Assembly (NCBI RefSeq): GCF_050947875.1
Contig: NC_134577.1
Span: 68,644,139 to 68,708,138 of the forward strand
Source of the DNA: Dermacentor variabilis
Taxonomy: Eukaryota > Arthropoda > Arachnida > Ixodida > Ixodidae
Length of the DNA stretch: 64,000 nucleotides
Reading direction: 5' to 3'
The notes below the pieces were generated by a model, which worked only from the letters and a program-made list of their open reading frames with translations, was not told the origin of the DNA and made no database searches. Made by a program: the position numbers and the translations under genes. Below are positions 33,736-44,451 of the stretch, one piece after another (within the stretch, counting starts at the first letter, position 1; every line of letters starts with the position of its first letter).

Positions 33736-33751
33736 TTATTTCTCATCATCC

Positions 33752-33798
<47 letters not shown>

Positions 33799-33805
33799 TC
33801 ATCAC

Positions 33806-35297
33806 CAGCCTGTTTACGCCCACTGCAGGGCAAAGGCCTCTCCCATACTTCCCCAACAACCCCGGTCATGTACCAATTGTGGCCATGTCGTCCCTGCAAA
33901 CTTCTTGATCTCATCCGCCCACCTAACTTTCTGCCGCCCCCTGCTACGCTTCCCTTCCCTTGGAATCCAGTCCGTAACCCTTAATGACCATCGGTTATCT
34001 TCCCTCCTCATTACATGTCCTGCCCATGCCCTCATTTCTTTTTATTGATTTCAAGTAAGATGTCATTAACTCGCGTTTGTTCCCTCACCCAATCTGCTCT
34101 TTTCTTATCCCTTAACGTTACACCCATCATTCTTCTTTCCATAGCTCGCTGCGTCGTCCTCAATTTAAGTAGAACCCTTTTCATAAGCCTCCAGGTTTCT
34201 GCCCCGTAGGTGAGTACTGGCAAGACACAGCTATTATACACTTTTCTCTAGAGGGATAATGGCAACCTGCTGTTCATGATCTGAGAATGCCTGCCAAACG
34301 CACCCCAGCCCATTCTTGTTCTTCTGATTATTTCCGTCTCATGATCCGGATCCGCCCTCACTACCTGCCCTAAGTAGATGTATACACTTACCACTTCCAG
34401 TGCCTCGCTACCTATCGTAAACTGCTGTTCCCTACCGAGACTGTTAAACACTACTTTAGTTTTCTGCAGATTAATTTTTAGACCCACTCTTCTGCTTTTA
34501 GAAGGTCAGTGAGCATGCATTACAATTGGTCCCCTGAGTTACTAAGCAAGGCAATATAATCAGCGAATCGCAAGTTACTAAGGTATTCTCCATTAACTTT
34601 TATCCCCAATTCTTCCTAATCCAGGTCTCTGAATAGCTCCTGCAAACACGCTGTGAATAGCATTGGAGAGATCGTATCTCCCTGCCTGACGCCTTTCTTT
34701 ATTGGGATTTTGTTGCTTTCGTTACGGAGGACTACGGTGGCTGTGGAGCCGCTATAGATATCCTTCAGTATTTTTACATACGGCTCGTCTACACCCTGAT
34801 TCCGTAATGGCTCTATGACTGTTGAGGTTTCGACTGAATCAAACACTTTCTCGTAATCGATGAAAGCTATATATTACGGTTGGTTATATTTCGAACATTT
34901 CTCTATGATATGATTGATACTGTGAATATGGTCTATTGTTGAGCAGCCTTTACAGAATCCTGCCTGGTCCTTTGGTTGACAGAAGTCTAAGGTGTTCCTG
35001 ATTCTATTTGCGATTACCTTAGTAAATAGTTTGTAGGTAACTGACAGAAAGCTGATCAGTCTATAATTTTTCAAGTCTTTGGCGTCCCCGTTCTTATGGA
35101 TTAGGATTATGTTAGCGTTCTTCCAAGATTGCGGTACGCTCGAGGTCATGAGGCATTGCGTATACAGGGTGGCTAGTTTCTCTAGAACAATCTGCCCACC
35201 ATCCTTCGACAAAGCTGCTGTTACCTGATCCTTCCCAGCTGCCTTCCCCCTTTGCATTGGTCCCAAGGCTTTCTTAACTTTTACCGGCGTTACCTGT
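33806..35297 (-). pseudogene. RTE LINE reverse transcriptase, several frameshifts
   Basis: The minus strand carries, from N to C terminus, a KKALGPMQRGKAAGKDQVTA leader, the SWKNANIILIHKNGDAKDLK block, AFDSV-type sequence (as MFDSVETSTV), a GVRQGDTISPMLF block, MGLKINLQKTKVVFNSLGRE, VLTYGAETWRL and RAWAGHVMRRED. The order and wording match the open copy at 5660-6997. Breaks occur near 34865, 34615, 34490 and 34245, so several indels or stops have accumulated, including around the FADD box. It is older than the LTR element inserted into it. Confidence 0.9.
35294..35297 (+). repeat. Target-site duplication of LTR element copy 2 (left)
   Basis: CTGT precedes the 5' LTR and is repeated at 42307-42310 after the 3' LTR. 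The uninterrupted LINE copy has a single CTGT (as ACAG on the plus strand near 63685). Confidence 0.9.
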
Positions 35298-36142
35298 TGT
35301 TGCGTTTCGCCTGCGACACGTGGTTTTGCCGGCGCGACTGCGGCGGGGCGGCAGACATTTTGGCCCGATCGTCGTCGCCGCAACACTCATCGGCAGGTGT
35401 TTCCAGGCGCGACTGCGGCGATGCGACCGCAAAGGATCACCCTCGCATTCCAGTCATTGTGCCCGAAACAGGCGATGCCAAAGCAGGGATCATCCTCGCA
35501 TTCCAGTCATTGTGCCCGAAACAGGCGATGCCAAAGCAGGGATCATCCTCGCATTCCAGTCATTGTGCCCGAAACAGGCAATGCCAAAGCAGGGATCATC
35601 CTCTCATTCCAGTCATTGTGCCCGAAACAGGCGATGCCAAAGCAGGGATCATCCTCTCATTACAGTCATTGTGCCCGACCGGCAGCGCTACAACAAGGTG
35701 CTACGAGATCGTGCTCGACAGGGTGCTATGAGATCGTGCTCGACATGGTGCTACGGCAGCGCTTCGACAGTGTGCGTCACCATTAGCCCATTGTACATTC
35801 ACGTGCTCGTCTTTTGAGGGGTTCCTTCTTGCCCTCAACTGCGAGAGTATAAAAACAGCTGCCCCCGGACGCCAAAAGGGGGGCTCCGATTTCTTCTGCT
35901 GAGAAAAGTGCTCTCCCGTCTCTCTACTTCGGTCAACCTGACCGCCAACTCTTTGCGATGTTAAAATAAACAAGTTGTTTCGTTGTTACCAGTCGACTCA
36001 TGCTTTGCCGGGACCTTCGGATGCTTCCAGTTGTACCCCAGGCCGCCAGGCCAACGCTACCCTTGGGGCTTGCGACCCAGGTACAACCACGGGCGTCAGC
36101 GCCGAGTTCCCAACAGATCGTAACAGCGGTCGGATCCAAACA
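35298..36142 (+). repeat. 5' LTR of copy 2 (845 bp)
   Basis: Starts TGTTGCG and ends CCAAACA. It holds five 53-bp tandem units (phase marks at 35451, 35504, 35557, 35610 and 35663), a second short repeat on GTGCTACGAGATCGTGCTCGACA, a TATA box at 35848-35855 and AATAAA at 35965-35970. Confidence 0.97.
35848..35855 (+). promoter_or_regulatory. LTR TATA box driving copy 2
   Basis: TATAAAAA in the 5' LTR, so the one positioned to start genomic RNA. AATAAA lies 110 bp downstream, implying a short R region. Confidence 0.8.
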
Positions 36143-36144
36143 TC

Positions 36145-36162
36145 TGGTTGGCAGCGGTGAGA
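36145..36162 (+). other. Candidate primer-binding site of copy 2
   Basis: TGGTTGGCAGCGGTGAGA begins two bases after the LTR and opens with TGG, complementary to a tRNA CCA end. Which tRNA would prime was not determined. GCAGCGGTGAGATCGC is largely repeated about 40 bp downstream. Confidence 0.6.
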
Positions 36163-36495
36163 TCGCCTACGACTTCAAACAACTGTCTGCCAGCGGTGAG
36201 ATCGCGACAACGGAGGCCAGCAGCGAAGAGATGCAGTTGACTGTATGCTGAGCAGCTCAACGACGATCCGGGAGCAGTGCAACGAGCCCTGTGTGACGAC
36301 TGGTTGCCTGCAGCGGAACGACTGCGCGGAATTCCTGCCTGCGAGGTTTGGTGAGTGCGGGACTTTCTTCTTCTGAGCTTTGCCAGGCTTTTGTTAGTGT
36401 TAGAAACAGAGCTGGTAATTGTGGTTGTCGTTGCTGCCGGGTTAGTTGCGGCAAGACAATAGTAAGCAGTAGAGAAAGCAGCATTCAGAGCAGCC

Positions 36496-39400
36496 ATGGA
36501 TTTGAAGTCGTTGCGCAAACCGAAATTGTTGGAGCTTGCAAGAGAGTTGGGTCTGGATGTCTCGGACAAACTCAGAAAACCAGAACTGATAAAGGCTATT
36601 CTTGAGTTAGAGGCTGAGGATGACGAGCTGTCGGAATGCCTTGAGACCATTGAAGAGAGGGAGACTGCAAAAAGACAGGAGCGCGAACTTAAAGAGCAAA
36701 AAGAAAAAGAAGAGCGTGAACGTAAAGAACAGAAAGAGCGAGAGCAACAAGAGCGTGACCGTCAACACGCTTTGGAAATGAAGCGTCTTGAGGTAGAGAT
36801 GGAACGCGCTCGTAATGGAAGTCAGGCACACGGTGCAGGAGAACGAGTATTGTTCAAAATGACTGACCTGATGCGGCCGTTTAAGCTTGGAGAGGACATT
36901 GGTTTGTTCCTGGTTAACTTTGAGCGAACGTGCGAGAAGCAGGGGTTCTCTCGGGAAACGTGGCCACAGCGCTTGCTCACTTTGTTACCCGGCGAGGCGG
37001 CCGACGTAGTCGCTCGCTTAGATAGAGAGGAAGCAGAGGATTTCGACAAAGTAAAATCGAGTCTGCTAAAAAAGTACCGGCTGTCTGCGGAGGCGTTCCG
37101 TCGGAAGTTTCGGGAAAATGAGAAAGGCAAAAGTGAGTCATATACAGAGTTTGCGTATAGGCTTATGTCAAACATGCAGGAGTGGCTCAAAGAAGAGAAA
37201 GCGTTTGGTGACCACGATAAAGTTCTGCAGTGCTTCGGGCTAGAACAGTTTTATAGTCGGTTACCGGAGAACGTGTGATACTGGGTCTTGGATAGGCCAG
37301 ACGTTTGTACGGTGGCTAAAGCCGCTGAGCTAGCCGAGGAGTTTGTGACGCGTCGGGCTCGCGGAGCTAAGGATGGTCAAAAGGGTGAATTTGGCTCGAA
37401 GTTCGAGAGGCCGAAGTTCACACCCATGAGAGCAAAGGGGAACACGCGTAGTGCGGATGCGAGTGGAAGCAGTGCGACCGAACCTAAGGAGACGGTAGCA
37501 GCCGAAGCCGAACGCAGAAAGCGGTTCGAGATGAGGCAAGCGCGCGTTTGTTATACGTGCCAGAAGCCGGGTCACTTTTCGGCGCAGTGTCCGGAAACAA
37601 CACCAAAAGTTGTGTTTTTTTTAATAGGCAGCACTGACGAGAACATGAAGCTTCTCGAGCCTTACATGCGAGACCTCCTCGTGAACGGGAAAGAGTGCCG
37701 AGTGCTTCGCGATTCCGCAGCTACGATGGATGTAGTTCACCCGTCTTACGTCGAACCCCATATGTTCACGGGCGAGTGCGCGTGGATCAAGCAAGCCGTG
37801 GAAGCTCATAGCGTGTGTCTGCCGGTAGCAAAGGTGCTTATTGAAGGACCTTTCGGAACGCTTGAGACAGAGGCGGCAGTGTCATCTATGCTGCCACCCC
37901 AGTACCCGTACCTATTTTCAAACAGGTCCGATCACCTCCTGCGCGAGAAGGGGCTTTTGTTTGGTGAAGCTAGTGTTCAGGCCTTAACCAGGTCGAAGGT
38001 TCGGGAGCTCGCTGCAAAGGCGGTAGTTGCGGGGCCGACGTTATCAAACAACGAAAAAGGGTCAGAGGCGCAGCAAGCTGATATTCCGAGCACGCCCGAA
38101 CTGAATAAACTTGAGTCTGTAACGTTAAAGGCGCCAGATACTGGAGAGGAAATGCCCGACACGGGAAAGTTAGAAGAGCTATCTACTGATTTGCTCATCG
38201 CACCTACGTCAGACGGACTTGATAGGTTGCTAAAAGTCAGCCGGTCGGCTTTGATAGCCGAGCAAAAAAAGGATGGCAGCCTGGAAAACGTGCGCTGCAA
38301 TGTCAAAGAAGGTATCGCCAGGAAAACTGCGCGTTTTGTGGAAAGGGGTGGAGTCCTGTACCGGAAGTATCTAGACCGCAGAGGAGTGGAGTTCGATCAG
38401 CTGGTCGTGCCTCAATGCTATCGTCAGGATCTGTTGCGCTTGTCACACGGGGGTTCGTGGTCCGGACACCTAGGAGTTAAGAAAACTAAGGACCGTCTCT
38501 TGCAAGAGTACTATTGGCCAGGGTGTTTTCGGGACGCAGACCATTTCGTGAGGACATGTGACACTTGTCAGCGGGTGGGCAAACCAGGGGACAAATCGAG
38601 GGCGCCGTTGAAATTGGTACCTATCATTACGGAGCCTTTTAGACGGCTCGTTATTGATACTGTGGGACCTCTGCCGGTAACAGCCACGGGGTACAGACAC
38701 ATTTTGACTGTGATCTGCCCAGCGACAAAGTTCCCTGAAGCAGTGCCGCTTAAAGAACTCAGCTCAGTTGAGATAGTTAATGCACTACTGTCCATATTTG
38801 CGCGAGTTGGTTTTCCTGCAGAAATTCAATCAGATCAGGGCACAGTGTTTACTAGCGCTTTGACGACAACTTTTCTCGAAAGGTGTGGGGTAAAGCTGTT
38901 ACACAGCTCAGTGTACCACCCACAGTCGAATTCCGTTGAGAAGCTCCACTCCGTCATGAAGCGCGTGTTGAGAGCGTTGTGTTTTGAACATCGAACTGAC
39001 TGGGAGCTGTGTCTGCCTGGGGTGATGTTTGCTTTAAGAACCGCGCCGCATGCGGCTACGGGGTTTTCGCCAGCTGAACTGGTGTACGGTCGCTCGCTTC
39101 GATCTCCGCTTCGCATGCTTCGAGAATCATGGGAAGGTAGGGGCGACGACCCAGTCGTGGTGGAGTACGTGCTTAAGCTCCTCGAACGCTTAAGAAGGGC
39201 ACAGGAGTTGTCAGGTGAAGCAATGACAAAGGCCCAGCAGAGGGCCAAGGTTTATTATGATCGGACAGCCAGGGCCCGTCGTTTTGAGGTTGGCGATGAG
39301 GTCATGATATTGCGCACATCGCTAAACAACAAACTAGACGTGCAGTGGGAGGGCCCAGCACGAATTGTTCAGAAACTGTCGGACGTTAACTACGTGGTAA

Positions 39401-40974
39401 GTCTGCCAGGAAAGCGGAAAGCACAGCAAGTTTACCACTGTAATCTGCTCAAACCTTATAGACAAAGGGAAGCAGTGGTGTGCATGATGGTAAACGTTCC
39501 TGAAGAGCTTCCGGTCGAGCTTCCGGGACTAGGCTCAGTGACGAACAGGGAAGACACCGGTCAAGTCATTAGTGACCTTATCAGTAAAGCACCGCTGTCG
39601 CCCGAGCAGAAAACCGAACTACACCAGCTATTACAAGAGTTTCAAGGTCTGTTCTCTGAGAGGCCTGGTAGGACTTCTGTACTTACTCATGATATAGAAC
39701 TTACCTCCACAGAGCCAGTACGATCCAAGGCGTATCGGGTGTCACCCCGCCAGAGCGATATTATGGAGGCTGAGGTAAAGAAAATGCTACAGCTCGGTGT
39801 TATTGAGGCAGGTGAGAGTGATTATACCTCCCCTTTGATTTTAGTTGAGGTACCGGGCAAGGAACCTCGTCCTTGCGTCGACTACCGCAGGCTTAATTCC
39901 ATCACTAAGGATCAAATTTATCCGATCCCTAACATCGAGGAGCGCCTTGAGAAAGTTAGTAGCGCTCAGTTTATTTCCACCCTAGATCTTGTCAGGGGTT
40001 ATTGGCAGGTTCCACTTACAGAAGAGGCTAGTAGGTATGCGGCGTTCATTTCACCAATGGGAACATTCCGTCCTAAAGTGTTGAGTTTTGGTTTGAAGAA
40101 CGCGCCATACTGTTTTTCAAGTCTCATGGATAAAGTGTTGCGGGGACAGCAAGAATTCGCTTTACCGTATCTAGACGACGTAGCGATATTCTCCGCATCC
40201 TGGTCTGAGCATATGACACACTTGCGGGCAGTGCTAACCCGCCTGCGCGAAGCGGGCTTGACAGTCAAGGCTCCTAAGTGCCAGTTAGCACAGGCCGAGG
40301 TTGTCTACCTCGGTCACGTGATTGGTCAGGGTCGTCGCCGCCCCTCTGAAATAAAAGTGGCCGCTGTGCGAGACTTTCCGCAACCGCGCACCAAGACCGA
40401 TATTCGGTCGTTCTTGGGTGTCGCCGGCTACTATCAGAGGTACATCCCTAGGTACTCTGATATCGCGGCTCCCCTGACGGATGCTCTAAGAAAAACAGAG
40501 CCTCAAACAGTCGTCTGGGACGAGACAAAGGAAAGAGCTTTTAGCGCCCTAAAGAGTGCCCTAACAAGCCAGCCTGTGCTACGATCGCCAGACTATACAA
40601 AAGGGTTCATTGTTCAGTGCGATGCTAGTGAGCGAGGCATGGGCGTTGTACTGTGCCAACGGGAAAATGGAGAAGTAGAACACCCCGTCCTGTATGCTAG
40701 TCGTAAGCTGTCCAGTCGTGAGCAGGCGTATAGCGCCACCGAGAAAGAGTGTGCGTGTCTCGTGTGGGCCGTTCAGAAATTGTCATGCTATCTAGCCGGC
40801 TCGAGGTTTATCATTGAGACGGATCACTGCCCTCTCCAATGGCTGCAGACCATCTCTCCCAAAAATGGCCGCCTCCTGCGCTGGAGCCTCGCTTTACAAC
40901 AATATTCCTTTGAGGTGCGTTACAAAAAGGGGAGTCTCAACGGTAACGCCGATGGCTTAAGTCGAAGCCCCTAA
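36496..40974 (+). pseudogene. Gag-Pol polyprotein of copy 2, one nonsense codon in Gag
   Basis: One frame of 1493 codons including the final stop. It is interrupted only at 37276-37278, where CGA (Arg in copy 1) is TGA inside the SCAN-like segment after LPENV. After it come the CCHC knuckle, protease with DSA, integrase (HHCC and D, D, E with 34 residues before E) and YHCNLLKPY. Then comes the RT missing from copy 1: RPCVDYRRLNSITKDQIYPI, STLDLVRGYWQVPL (catalytic Asp), LSFGLKNAPYCFSSLMDKVL and YLDD. RNase H (QCDASERG, TEKEC, ETDHCPLQWL, NGNADGLS) is last. Gag and Pol are normally made as one protein in this layout, so the stop would remove capsid end and all enzymes unless read through. Against copy 1 it lacks four residues in the charged coil and has two extra near the knuckle. 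Confidence 0.93.
39423..40153 (+). other. Segment absent from copy 1, bounded by ACAGCAAG repeats
   Basis: The octamer lies at 39423-39430 and 40146-40153. One octamer plus the interval (723 bp) is missing in copy 1. The segment encodes the end of the integrase tail, the linker and the N-terminal two-thirds of RT. Confidence 0.93.
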
Positions 40975-41461
40975 CGTAGGAATCAGCCTCAAAATTGTTT
41001 GTTACTGATGTTTTTCTTCCTGAGGCAGGATTTTTTTTTTTACATATTGCTTTTGTTTAGTGTTTCAAAGTGATGATATGCTTTCTAGTGCAATTTTTCA
41101 ATTTGTGGACGCGTTCTGAGTGATGCTAGACTACTGTAAGGAACTAGGCAGTGGTATAAAAAGGGGAAAGAGCCTGGCAGGGCTTAGTGAGGGTTGTGCC
41201 GTGCTTGCTGACTGAGCGGTTGAGTTTCAGCGTAGTTCTAACGCTTGCCGGGAACGAGAACAAAAATGTGAACTCTCCCGAAGTCACTTTGCAGTGTCCC
41301 GTGCGAACCTGAACGAGAGAACGAGGCCTTCTCTGTGCGCTGCGCTCAAGAAACGTCGAGGGACGCCCGACTTCGGTTATGAGCATCATCGAGCGACATC
41401 CCTCCGGCCAGCGGATGCAGTCCCCTGTCCTTCGGGATCTCCTTCCCCCGGCGGGGCGGTC
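40975..41461 (+). other. 3' untranslated region of copy 2 with TATA-like box
   Basis: As in copy 1, TATAAAAAGGGG stands near 41155 in a noncoding stretch between pol and the 3' LTR. A longer T run near 41030 is the main length difference. Confidence 0.75.
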
Positions 41462-42306
41462 TGTTGCGTTTCGCCTGCGACACGTGGTTTTGCCGGCGCG
41501 ACTGCGGCGGGGCGGCAGACATTTTGGCCCGATCGTCGTCGCCGCAACACTCATCGGCAGGTGTTTCCAGGCGCGACTGCGGCGATGCGACCGCAAAGGA
41601 TCACCCTCGCATTCCAGTCATTGTGCCCGAAACAGGCGATGCCAAAGCAGGGATCATCCTCGCATTCCAGTCATTGTGCCCGAAACAGGCGATGCCAAAG
41701 CAGGGATCATCCTCGCATTCCAGTCATTGTGCCCGAAACAGGCGATGCCAAAGCAGGGATCATCCTCTCATTCCAGTCATTGTGCCCGAAACAGGCGATG
41801 CCAAAGCAGGGATCATCCTCTCATTACAGTCATTGTGCCCGACCGGCAGCGCTACAACAAGGTGCTACGAGATCGTGCTCGACAGGGTGCTACGAGATCG
41901 TGCTCGACATGGTGCTACGGCAGCGCTTCGACAGTGTGCGTCACCATTAGCCCATAGTACATTCACGTGCTCGTCTTTTGAGGGGTTCCTTCTTGCCCTC
42001 AACTGCGAGAGTATAAAAACAGCTGCCCCCGGACGCCAAAAGGGGGGCTCCGATTTCTTCTGCTGAGAAAAGTGCTCTCCCGTCTCTCTACTTCGGTCAA
42101 CCTGACCGCCAACTCTTTGCGATGTTAAAATAAACAAGTTGTTTCGTTGTTACCAGTCGACTCATGCTTTGCCGGGACCTTCGGATGCTTCCAGTTGTAC
42201 CCCAGGCCGCCAGGCCAACGCTACCCTTGGGGCTTGCGACCCAGGTACAACCACGGGCGTCAGCGCCGAGTTCCCAACAGATCGTAACAGCGGTGCGATC
42301 CAAACA
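41462..42306 (+). repeat. 3' LTR of copy 2 (845 bp)
   Basis: Same length and five 53-bp units as the 5' LTR, with TATA at 42012-42019 and AATAAA at 42129-42134. Differences from the 5' LTR seen by eye include one in the fourth 53-bp unit, one in the second short repeat, CCATAGTA for CCATTGTA, and two bases near the end. Confidence 0.97.
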
Positions 42307-42310
42307 CTGT
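42307..42310 (+). repeat. Target-site duplication of copy 2 (right)
   Basis: CTGT, matching 35294-35297; the RTE LINE resumes from here. Confidence 0.9.
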
Positions 42311-42505
42311 GGGATTTCGAATTCCTCTAGACTATTCTCTCTTTCATTATCGTCGTCGGTGCCACTGGTACTGTATAAATCTCTATAGAACTGCTCTGCC
42401 ACTTGAACTATCTCATCCATATTAGTAATGATCGATGAGATAGTTCAAGTGGCTCATCCATCATTACTAATATGGATGAGATAGTTCAAGCGGCTGAGCA
42501 GTTCT

Positions 42506-44239
42506 TTTTAATAAAAGTTCTTTCCAATAAAAGTTTAAATCAGTCAATCGACGGGACTGCCTGCATGGGAGAGCGGAAGAAAAGAAACTAGATACGCAAG
42601 TGCTTCGAACACGTGACCTGGGAACTTGAGCGTGACTGCACCTGCAGCGCCATCTGGCAGAAGTGGGTTTGGTGAGCCCAGAAATCCGTGATTCACGAAT
42701 GGAATAGCTGAGGACGGGGACTCACCTGCAAAGACAGGAGATATTTACGACGTTAGTTAGGGCGCTAGTTAACGCTAGCTACAACAAAACTTGAGGGCGT
42801 TTAGGTAATTGCGGTGTTGGGTTCCCGGTCCCATGCATCTCCATTACTTTGGTCTCGTCTCATTAACTCACGTCATCGAGTACATCGGACCTTAAAGGGG
42901 CAAAATTAAAAAGAAAAACGCCCTTGTTGCACCTTTTTCTATTTGACAATTTCTTGTTTTTCGTTCGGTCTTTTCCAGGCAGCCAACGCCCACCAACGCT
43001 GGAGAAAACGAGTCAAAGTAGAGAGGAAAGTGGAAACGTCAGGGCAACGGTTTCCCAACTAAAGAAAGACTGCTTGTTAGGAAAGTCGAGGTAGCGCAAT
43101 CACTCACTGCCAGCGCCGAGGGACGAAGAAGTACAGGGCGCAATGCCCCCCCCCCCCCGTCTTCCGTCTCGCCCTCTCTCCTACTCCGCCACAACAGTGA
43201 CGCGAACGGAGCGGCTTCAGGACAGATGAAGAACGAAGGAGAGCGAACACTACACGTGAGACGCCACCCGCGGTGCTGGCGACGAGAATTCCGGAAAGAG
43301 GGGCATAGATAGCGCAGGTGAAGACGAAAAATGAAAATAAAGAAGGACAATAAAAAGACTTAAAAAAGGCGTGCGTCTCAAGCGACACATCGAGTTAAAG
43401 ATGTAGGATAGTGAAAAACGAGAAAGAAACAGATCGAGTCAGGCCGGGGTCCCCCGAGAGATTTGAAAAGAACACGGTCTCGTTTCTCCGCGAGGCTGCC
43501 GGGAAAGGGATCGTGGCCGCGGTCCAGATAAGGCGGCGTCTGAGATGAACCAGATACCGAGAAGAAGACACGAGAAGATAAATGACCAGCAGCTGGAAAG
43601 TTAGCGGGGCGCAAGTTAAGGAGGGGCGATCGCGGAAGCTGGTCGCGAACTTCTGAACTGCCGCGCACGTTCCTTTCCGGACACAAAGTACATCTGCGGT
43701 CACCTCGGAGCACGGAGTACATATACTACGTGCCTCAGGACTTCGTTCAAGGCTTGGTTCTTTCGACAGAACCAGAAGCTGACACCCGTGATTTTCGCTA
43801 GAACCTGGAGAAGTAACATCAATAGGTGGCGTCCAAATCGGAGCCCCTGCGACGGCTATATCCCGATAACAGATGCTATGTAGTCTATAGAAGGTCATGC
43901 CTTTCCTTACTGCATGTTCAAGAAGTGATGGGACAGACGCCACAGACTCCCTGTTTTGAACATCACTTGCCAAGTTAGGCTGTGGTAGCGGCATCATGTC
44001 GCGTGGCCCCAGATCAGAGAAGCTCGGAGCCGCGGCGGCGGTCGAAAGCGCGCATTTGGGGCGTGCCTTCAAACAGAGCGCGAAGAAACTGACCAATCTG
44101 ACGACTATAAAAGACCACTGGCTGACGGGCAAACGAATTTCAGAAGCACATCTTACAGAATTTGCTCGTAGCCGGGATTAGTGGTGGTGGTGGTCGCTCT
44201 TTGATGGTGACGCTCACCACCCCAGCACTTTAGCTACCA
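42506..44239. other. Anonymous sequence
   Basis: The first 30 bp (AATAAAAG words) may be the end of the I-clade LINE. After that nothing is recognised apart from a C run at about 43147-43158. Confidence 0.5.
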
Positions 44240-44451
44240 CACCGTAAAATAATGTATTCCCTGAAGAGTAAATAACGGTGTAAAAATGTCGAACTCCCAA
44301 CTCTTACACCCTTTTGGTGGTGCGAGGGTGTGAGTTATAAACCGATTGACCCTTTTATTCATATGAATGGTGTAAATTGGGTGTAAGGGTGGGATTTATA
44401 GACCAATTTACGCCATTTCTCACTTTGAAGGGAGTAAATTATTTTACAGAG
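44240..44451. mobile_element. Fold-back element, diverged relative of 16864-17025
   Basis: The left end CACCGTAAAATAATGTATTC and the complement of the right end (CTGTAAAATAATTTACTCCC) pair. Internal TTACACCC, GTGAGTTATA and TTTACACC-type words recur in the same order as in the shorter element. About 212 bp, noncoding. A G-rich run (44453-44471) follows. Confidence 0.75.

Larger units (their letters stand above)
35298..42306 (+). mobile_element. Gmr1-like Ty3/gypsy LTR retrotransposon, copy 2 (complete)
   Basis: This is a 7009-bp element with two 845-bp LTRs, a perfect 4-bp duplication, a candidate primer site at 36145, one Gag-Pol frame of 1492 codons broken by a single stop, and a 3' untranslated stretch. 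Domain order is Gag, CCHC knuckle, protease, integrase, RT, RNase H. I see about five differences between the LTRs by eye, so insertion is recent. It supplies the intact RT that copy 1 lacks. Confidence 0.97.
33743..42505 (-). mobile_element. RTE-clade LINE (minus strand), split by LTR element copy 2
   Basis: The 3' tail is an ATC/GAT run at 33743-33805. Coding remnants run leftward in the minus sense to 35297, are interrupted by the LTR element (35298-42306 plus duplicated CTGT), and resume at 42307-42426. Sequence across the junction matches the uninterrupted RTE copy at 63619-63700 exactly as expected for one insertion. At its 5' end (42427-42505) short pieces of the same start sequence appear again on the plus strand, once partial and once longer, a twin-priming or template-switch pattern. 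Confidence 0.9.
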
